Source: Beroe forskalii (Eukaryota; Ctenophora; Nuda; Beroida; Beroidae). From it: a stretch of DNA of 64,000 nt. The number at the start of each line of letters is the position of its first letter. The stretch's first letter is position 1. The notes under the pieces were generated by a model, which saw nothing but the letters and a program-made list of their open reading frames with translations, ran no database searches and was not told where the DNA came from. Shown here piece after piece: positions 56,301 to 64,000 of this stretch. The position numbers and the translations under genes were made by a program. The stretch spans positions 682,001 to 746,000 of the forward strand of contig WFMF01000014.1 of assembly GCA_011033025.1 (NCBI GenBank), read 5' to 3'.

Positions 56301-59300
56301 CACTCCTCCCTCGACGTCCAGTCCCTCTACACCTCCTGTGACATGCGCCTAGCAATGAAGTCAGCCATCTCCTCCTTCGAGCAGAACCCCTCCCTCCTAC
56401 CTTCCAACCTCTCCTCCTCTACCATCAGGACTCTCATCTCCTTCTGCCTTGACAACTCCTACCTCGAGTTCAACGGCTCCTTCTACTCGCAGGATGTTGG
56501 TGGACCCATGGGCTCCCCCTCACGGTGCAGCTAGCAGAAATCCGGGTAGCAGAAGTCGAAGACCTCGCCCTCTCCACCTCTCCTGACCCTCCCAACTCCT
56601 ACTGCCACTTCGTCGACGACGGCCTTGGCTCCTTCAGGGACAGACAACACGCAGACTCCTTCCTCAACTTCATCAACTCCCTGACGGACGACCTCACCTT
56701 CACCCTGGAACACCCCTCTCCCGACGGAACCATCCCCTTCCTTGACGTCCTCATCCATCCCGACAAGTCCACATCGGTCTACAGGAAACCCACCCACACC
56801 AACCTCTACACCCGCTTCGACTCCTGCACAACGACTTCCTCCAAGGACAGTGTCATCAGATCCCTCACCAGACGGGCCCACAACCTCTGCTCTCCTCAAC
56901 ACCTCGACGCGGAACTTCAGACAGTACGACACACCCTCCTACAGAACGGATTCCCTCCCTCCCGCATATCCTCCATCATGACAGAGGTCTCCCAGAAGTT
57001 CAACAATCCTCCACCCACCAATCTCGCTGCCTTCAACAGAGACATCAAACCACGACCCTCCTTGAAGACCTTCCTCCCCTTCCATCCCTCCCTCTCCAAA
57101 CCCATCAAGAAGATCCTCAACGACCACGACATCGACGTCACCTTCTCCTCCAACACCTCCCTCCGGAACCTCCTCACCAAGACAAAGACTACTCCTCCCT
57201 CCTCCCAGACTCCCAACACCATCTACGAGATCAGCTGCCTCGACTGCCCGCCAAGTACAACGGACAGACCTACCGCCCCTCCTCGACAGAATGAAAGAAC
57301 ACGAGAGATGCTACAGACTGAATAACGCAGTTGACGACACTACAGACAGAGTGAAATCTGCTCCAGCTCATCACTCCTCACCACCGGACACAACATTGCC
57401 TGGAACGACATCCACATCCTCAAGTCCCTCCCTCCCGCTCCCACCTAGACCTGACAGAACAGGCTGCCATAGCCACTAGGAAACCATCTATGAACAGAAC
57501 AGACAGCGCTCCAAAGTGCAGCACCCTGTAACCCCATCCTCCCTCAACCTTCAGACCTACTGACTCAGGAATCCTCTTCCCAACTACTGACACCACTTTT
57601 CTTGTTTATGTTATTAGTGATATTGTATTTGATTATCCCGTCAACTGATCACTCACACCCACCACCCATCCCCCACTCCCTGACACCACTCATTTCATTT
57701 ATAAGCATCCTCTCACCTTCCATCTTCAGCTGACGACGATAATCACATGATTTTCGAAAGCTCCTGATTTAAAGTTTATCGTATCATTTAAACGTTTTAA
57801 CTTGCTCTCTAAATCTCTCTGGCCTCTTCCAGCACAGAACCATGCTTAGTGCTACTTTTCTATAATCTTTATTTCTTATCTGACACTGATATAATCTCAT
57901 CTAAAACTTAATTCTGATTGATTGTTTTGTCACCACTTGCTGTTGATGATATGATATAAGTCAACTGAAAATTTGCAGCAGTGGAGGTAGAGGGAGACGA
58001 GGTTTAAGCTCCGGATTACAGACGCCAAAGACTGGTTCTGGACTACAACCTGATGATACTTTTGACTTGTTCATGAAAGATGATGACAATGAAATCTATG
58101 CTCCAACTCCAGCAAAGTCTGCAAATGTTGAAGATATGTTCAGGTTAGCTACCCATGTAGTTCAAAATTAGCTTAATTTAGTTCAAATAAGCTTAAATTT
58201 ATTTTTTCTGGACTCAGACTTGAAATTTCTGTGCTCTGAAATTTCTGTGCTCATTTCATCTGTTTCAGAGTGGATCAAGTGAGAACACCTCAATCACAGA
58301 GCCGCACACAAACTCCTGTCAACACAGGAGCTCGTGGTGGACAGCAAAACATGACTTCTACTCCTGCCAAACCTTCCAGTATTGAGGATATGTTCAGGTA
58401 AGAGCTACTTAGTGACTTAAGAATTTCATGGGCTAATTTTTGTATCACCTATGTGTTTCATGTTGTTTGTGTTGATAATCCATGAAATCTAAACTCTTGA
58501 TCACTTGTAAACATCCCCTTACAGAGTTGACCAGCTGAAGTCCCCACCATCTGTAAGTCGAGCACAGACACCAGTGAGCACTCCACCAGTAGCTCCTCGG
58601 CCTGGAGGTGGTGCAGGAACTGCTGCTCCTAGTCCTGGCCCCCAAACAAGGGAGATGCGACCTCACACTCATGATGGAATTCCTGGTATCTGACATCTTG
58701 ACATGTTTATATTTCATCTTAATACTTTAACTCTTTGATACTGTGCAATTTCTAGCAAGAACGCAATATTTGCCTTTGGATAAGAAATAATTAGTATCGT
58801 CCACGTCAGACGTTTTTTGACCCTCGTATTTCGCCAGGTCCTGCTGCTGGGGAGACACCAGTTCAAAGCAGGCCGCCATCTGCTGGACGACGAGCCAAGA
58901 CGGCCCTTCCCAACAGGTTTTATTTCCCTATCATTCAGCTATTATTACTATGCAAAGTTCAGGAATAGGTTACCTCTTTGGTAGTGTTTCAAGCAAGAGT
59001 GGTATTAACCTATCATATCGCAGAGGTGGCGGAGGGACAGCCCCTGGGACCCCACAGAGAAGGAACTCTGATGCAGCTGACAGTCTCTTTGCTGACGAGG
59101 ACATCCCGAACAAGTTCCTGCAGGCAGACGGCACTGCAGCTGCCTTACCTTGGGATAAGCCGGAGTCTATGCCCGGTACACCTCCTGTGAGAGGGGGAGA
59201 TGACATGTTGCCGTGGGAGAAGCAGTCAGTACCTGGCACCCCGCCAACAAATGGAGGAGAAGGTCCCACTCTGCCGTGGGATAACAAGCCACAGCCAGCC

Positions 59301-62300
59301 ACTGCTCCTCCAGGGGGCAGGGCACCTGCAGGACTTACCAGCCCCCTGCCTTGGGAGAACAAAGCCCCCTCGGGGGATTCTCAGGTAACTCCTGGCGGCT
59401 GACTTGGTCTATGATATCTATCATGTTTTGATAACGTTTGTAGATACCTCGAAGGTATTCGTCACCACGCTAAAGATATGAAAATTTCACGTACCTTTTC
59501 TCCTATGGTCTATAAAACTGTTAATATACCTATTTTCAGGTAGGTGGTGGCACAGCAACTCAGATCATACTGCAACAGAACGCTGTACTTGAGAAGAAGA
59601 TAGCAGAGATTGAGGCAGAGAAAACACAGCTCCAGAGCAAGCTCTCTGACTCCGTGACGAGTCACAGTGAAGCGAGCAAAGCCCTGGAGAAGGAAGCTGA
59701 AGATTTGAAGGTTTTGGTGAACGAACTGGAGACTAAGGTTAAAGCGAAAGAAAAGGAAGTAGAGACAACTCAAAAACGGTGAGATAACTTTTCAAAAGTT
59801 TTTTGCTGAAATTTTGACTGTGTTAAAGGGTGGGTACTGGGTATTGGGTAGCATTTTCTTCCCCAGGCGTCTGATTTAATCCGTCTGGCTTTGCAATGCT
59901 GTGAACATTCGTCGCTGGTTTCGGGTTGTGTTGTCATGTCCATATCAAATATCTGTCAGATTCAATGAGGCCAAGGCAGACGTCGACCTAATAGAGCAGA
60001 GAACAGAGAAAAAGTACAAAGATGAGATGGAGATTTTAGAAAAGAGATACAAAGACCAAGTTAACCGACTAAACGCTATGTTGGAGGAGAAGGAGAACAT
60101 TATCCAAGATGAGGTCAAATCGGCGTCAAAAAGGTTCGTGAAGTTTTAAGTAGAATTAAGGCACCAATAAATAATTGATTGAACAAATCGGTAAAAACAA
60201 TATCGTTCAAGATTAATTTATTGAATAATGGGTAAAAACAATATCTTTCAAGAGTTCTCTTCCGCCTCTCTCTGCCGTCTGGTATTTTGTTATTTTGTAT
60301 TATACCCATACCCTGCAGACCATCCTGCAGACTAAAAGAAAAGGAGGAGGTGATGTTGAATGAGAACCGGGCACTTCTAGCCAAATGGGAGCGGAGAGTG
60401 GAAGACACGGAAATAAGATACGAGAAGAAGATCAATGACATGTCAACAGCACATGACAGTCTCTTATCAGACATCAAACAGGTCAGGCAGGATATTTAAT
60501 GTGTTCTTGATAAAACGCAGTTTAGATGGAAGTTCCAATTTCGAGATGAAGCTGAGTGAAAGGTGGCTTGCTGGTTATCTGGTTTCCAACGCTACAACTG
60601 ACTAACTGAGCTTGCTTTTTCTGGTTAACATGCGTTGCCATGGAATTTACAATGACTGCTTTGTTATGTTTGTTGTCAGTGGTTTTTGGGTTGGCGTTGT
60701 ACACTGCGCAGCGGATAAAATAGGAGAAAGTCTATTAATTGCTTTATTTGTCATTCTAATCATGGTACAAAAGGGGTGAACTAAAGTTTGGCATATTTCC
60801 AGAAGGACATCTAAGCATTTAGTCGCTGCTAATTGAGTAATTATGCAATTAAGGATACATTTTATTGTGTACATTTATCCCCGTCACAACTACAGCTCTC
60901 CAACATTTGAGGCACATTCACTAATCACTTTAGATGTTGGAGCTGAAACAGGATGAGTCTTGAGTGTAAATCTGTGCCAAAATGCAAAGTTAATTTGCAT
61001 AATTGTATATTCAAGACTCAAGTTGTCTAATGTTTCCAATTCCTCAATTTCACATTGAATGGCTCCGAGCCAATAAGAAAAAGTTCCGCCTCTTAAGTTG
61101 GTGCGCACTTATATTAATTATTGCGAGTTTATTAAACTCTCGCTTATTGCTGACTCATTCCCTGCTGACACCACTCACTTCATCCTGACACCACTCAAAT
61201 TCACTCCTGACACCACTCATCCCCTCTTGACACCACTCACTCACTCCTGACACCACTCACTCCTGACACCACTCCTCCTGACACCACTCACTCCCTCCTG
61301 ACACCACTCACTCCCTCCTGACACCACTCACTCCTGACATCACTCACTCCCTCCTGACACCACTCACTCACTGCTGACACCACTCACTCACCCACTGCTG
61401 ACACCACTCACTCATTCCCTGTTGACATCACTCACTCCCTCCTGACACCACTCACTCACTGCTGACACCACTCACTCATTCACTGCTGACATCACTCAAT
61501 CCTTCCTGACACCACTCACTCACTGCTGACACCACTAACTCCCTCCTGACACCACTCACTCCTGACACCACTCACCTACTCCTGACACCACTCACTCCCT
61601 CCTAACACCACTCATTCCCTCCTGACACCACTCACTCCCTCCTGACACCACTCACTCCCTCCTGACACCACTCCCTCCTGACACCACTCACTCACTCCTG
61701 ACACCACTCACTCCCTCCTGACACCACTCACTCACTCCTGACACCACTCACTCACTCCTGACACCACTCACTCACTCATGACACCACTCACTCACTCCTG
61801 ACACCACTCACTCACTCCTGACACCACTCACTCACTCCTGACACCACTCACTCCCTCCTGACACCACTCACTCACTCCTGACACCACTCACTTCTGACAC
61901 CACTCACTCCCTCCTGACACCACTCACTTTATCCTGACACCACTTCATCCTCTCTTCAGCAACACGGAGAGGAGCTAGCAGAACAGAGACGTATCAGGAA
62001 AGATGAGCTGTGTGCTGTTCTCAGTGTCCAGCAGACTACGACAGCACTGAAGGACCTTACAGAGAGAGTACAGCTCAGTGCTGAGGAGATCAGCAGCTTG
62101 ACTGCCAAACTCGACAAGAACAGGTGATGACATTAGTATGGTCGCATAAAGATCAAATAACGCGTTTAACTTTTAATAAACATTTCCGGTAATTTTATAT
62201 CTTAATCAATGTATTCAAAGCCCTAGAATCACGTCTTGGATTTAAGGATTGCTTGTTTACTTATTCAGCTCCCAAACCCACGACCTCTCTTCTTTGTCTA

Positions 62301-63436
62301 GATCGTATCCCTCTTCATCTTAACTCCACATCCCCTTAGTCTCGGAAGAAAAAATACGTATTTTTCTCTTTATCTAACTCCATCCCCTGTCACTTTAGAG
62401 TCCATGACAATAGTTGTAAATTCGAAGCAAAGTTCAAAATTGAAGGAGAAAAAAAGTACGGCAGTTTCTGCCATCTAACTCCATCCCCTGTCTAGATCGT
62501 ATCCCTCTTTATCTAACTCCATCCCCTGTCTAGATCGTATCCCTCTTTATCTAACTCCATCCCCTGTCTAGATCGTATCCCTCTTTATCTAACTCCATCC
62601 CCTATTTGTTCAGATCTGCTACACTAGAGGAGCGTGAGAAGGCTGCTAAAGTCATGGGGGAGTACCTGCACGACCTAAAACACTCCCTCGAGCGTCAGGA
62701 GAAGGAAATCTCTCATGAGAGAACCCGGGTCCAGGTAACTGGGGTGTGATCAGGGAAAACTGAAGATCAGGGAGAAGTAGTGTAGTAAGTCTAGTAGAGT
62801 CTAGTGAGATTACTGTCTTCCAGTGAGAGTAAAACCTTAATTAAAATGCATGCATCGCGGTCATTATGTTTCAATTTTAAATCATTACCGCAAACATTAA
62901 AGACTTGCGTCAATAAGCCTGTGAAGATCGTGTGAGATAACGAGGAAACCGTCGTTTCCCCATTTTTGAGATAATTGTCGCTGAATATGACTATTTAACA
63001 TTGTTCAAAATTATGTTAAATCTCACATAATAAGATAGTTTTGATATGACTTATGAGATTATGGGTATGACATATGAATTATGACTTCTGCATCATGCCG
63101 TCATGGGAACTTGTAGAATTTTGTCAAGAATGTGAATGTGTGTAACAATTTGATGTTTGAATATTGCCTCCTGATGTAAACTGCTCTGCTAGTCGTGACC
63201 GTGTAAATATGTGCGTCCGCCGTCCGTGCTAGCAGTTGCAGTATTGTAACAGTCATTTCCTGACCTAGCACGCCATATTATGACTCATGAGAATATCACT
63301 TGTCTCTGGAAAGCACCACTACTCGTTTCAGGATCTGGTGTCTAAGATGGAGAAACATCTGCGTGAACAAACGAGGATATCAAATGCTGCTCATGATAAG
63401 CTCATTGAGGAGGAGGCCCGTTTCCGAACAATGCAG
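53325..63436 (+). CDS. FBF1: FBF1-like transition-fibre coiled-coil protein (continues past window)
   Basis: FBF1 (Albatross) sits at centriolar distal appendages and transition fibres and is needed for ciliary gating; that role is known for the family. Coding exons: 53325-54053 (start just after acceptor TTCTTAG), 57979-58143, 58269-58397, 58525-58685, 58838-58916, 59024-59384, 59540-59778, 59960-60133, 60331-60481, 61960-62123, 62614-62734 and 63332-63436, all GT..AG and in phase; more exons lie beyond the window. The N-terminal half is acidic and disordered with DDILADLLGD, repeated NVEDMFR / SIEDMFR and LPWDKPESMPGTPP modules. The second half is a coiled coil ending LVSKMEKHLREQTR, which resembles the human FBF1 rod. 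The acceptor before exon 9 has an in-frame alternative 12 bp upstream. Intron 1 holds a Penelope-like element. Confidence 0.68.
54345..54934 (+). repeat. Penelope 5' pseudo-LTR
   Basis: Endonuclease part and 3' tail, ending CTTGCTCTCTAAA. More than 95 percent identical by eye to 57242-57813, with small length differences. Confidence 0.85.
57242..57813 (+). repeat. Penelope 3' pseudo-LTR
   Basis: Downstream copy of the 54345-54934 segment, ending at the right-hand target duplication. Its final 190 bp are also found as the truncated insertion at 8980-9176. Confidence 0.85.
61145..61945. repeat. 20-bp minisatellite in an FBF1 intron
   Basis: About 40 units of CTCCTGACACCACTCACTCC type, with variants (CTGCTGACACC, ATTCCCTCCTG, GACATCACTC). 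It lies in the intron between exons 60331-60481 and 61960-62123 and ends 14 bp before the acceptor. The unit matches part of the Penelope tail (TCCCTGACACCACTCATTTC). Confidence 0.92.
62305..62612. repeat. 37-bp tandem repeat in an FBF1 intron
   Basis: About four units of TCTAGATCGTATCCCTCTTT followed by ATCTAACTCCATCCCCTG, running up to the acceptor at 62613. The T/C richness makes it part of the polypyrimidine tract of the next exon. Confidence 0.8.
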
Positions 63437-64000
63437 GTTTGTTTTAGTTCAGTGGTTTGTTGAGGAGGGGTTTGTTTTAGTAATTTGTTCAGAAGCGATT
63501 TTTTTGTCCGCGAATTTGTTAAAAAGGATAGTGATCAAATCTTAGCTGCATTGATTCGTGCCTAATCATGGACCATGCGGTCTTGGACAAGTATCATTAT
63601 GTATGCTATCCGGTCCGTGTATCTTACTTCTTTCGAAGCCCCCTCGTTCAGATTTTTCCGTAGAAACGAGATAAGACCAGTGTTAGTTGGTATCATGTCA
63701 CAGATAATTGAAATCTCAATTAGGTTACACGTTAGATATGGCCCTTTGTAATGAACTGTTAATTGAGATTATTAGGGCCACAGCCAGATGAAAAGGAAAT
63801 ATATTAAGCGAATTACGCTGGGTTGTAAACCGGTAATAAACCTGAAAACTCTAAACCTGAAAACTGCAAAGCGACTGAAGTCAAATTACCAGAAACTGAA
63901 ATTAATCATAAAAATTGAACGATGGATTTTGACTGATTATTGCAGTCCTAAAAATACTGCAATTTTTAGAAAAAAAATTAACGTACTATTGCCGTACTTT
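63437..64000. other. FBF1-like gene intron at the right edge
   Basis: Begins with donor GTTTGT after exon 63332-63436. No further exon or repeat is recognised before the window ends. Confidence 0.5.

Larger units (their letters stand above)
54345..57813 (+). mobile_element. Penelope-like element (GIY-YIG type) with pseudo-LTRs
   Basis: 3469 bp in intron 1 of the FBF1-like gene, flanked by a 13-bp duplication TCTCTCTGGCCTC (54332-54344 and 57814-57826). Layout: partial copy (54345-54934), body with N-terminal region and reverse transcriptase, then the C-terminal endonuclease part and tail (57242-57813), which repeats the first part. This tandem arrangement forms the pseudo-LTRs known for Penelope. 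Recognisable pieces include RFLPADKGNATVVL, YGQPKIHKPGAPIRPVVS, GGPMGSPS, HFVDDGLGSF, IPFLDVLI with VYRKPTHTNLYTRFDS, and the GIY-YIG-like KYNGQTYRPLLDRMKEHER. The coding region is broken at a few places, so this copy looks inactive but young. Confidence 0.88.

Noticed and set aside
55412-57222. Several long minus-strand frames across the Penelope-like element
   Set aside because: Antisense shadows of a GC-rich coding region; no family resemblance.

Overview
The window is nuclear DNA from an animal, probably a non-bilaterian or other invertebrate. It carries many-exon genes with GT..AG introns, a cilium gene (FBF1-like), a spliceosome gene (U1-70K), a secreted vWA/thrombospondin protein, a Penelope-like retroelement and very many short inverted-repeat transposons. 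I cannot name the species. No rRNA, tRNA or CRISPR array was recognised.

The main structure is one gene block present twice in the same orientation. Copy 1 lies at about 3.4-19.87 kb and copy 2 at about 22.8-46.48 kb. In order, each block holds: a CCATTGG/GGTACC-rich foldback repeat; a minus-strand secreted vWA-TSP1 gene whose large intron contains an intronless plus-strand sugar transporter (SLC2A/MFS type); minus-strand COQ7; a possible tiny plus-strand gene head-to-head with COQ7; and a minus-strand acyl-CoA oxidase-like gene. Copy 1 of the oxidase stops abruptly inside its second exon, while copy 2 is complete. Exons of the two blocks differ mostly at silent sites. The introns differ by large insertions: minisatellites, a 3.0-kb inverted-repeat element, a hAT-like element, and Penelope and MITE insertions. 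This fits a recent tandem duplication, but it fits equally well two divergent haplotypes placed in tandem by an assembler.

Right of the block are the U1-70K gene (minus; its C-terminus is in another frame), about 4 kb of intergenic DNA with repeats, and a long plus-strand FBF1-like gene. That gene runs off the right edge; its first coding intron holds a 3.5-kb Penelope-like element with pseudo-LTRs and a later intron holds a 20-bp minisatellite.

The left 3.4 kb and the 19.9-22.8 kb junction are stacks of inverted-repeat elements. Many have clear target-site duplications, and several empty sites can be read in the partner copy.

The oddest signal is at intron edges. In several places the intron bases next to an exon match the neighbouring exon, so the spliced exon-exon junction is written into the genomic sequence. 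The simplest explanation is polishing with RNA reads; cDNA-templated conversion is the biological alternative.
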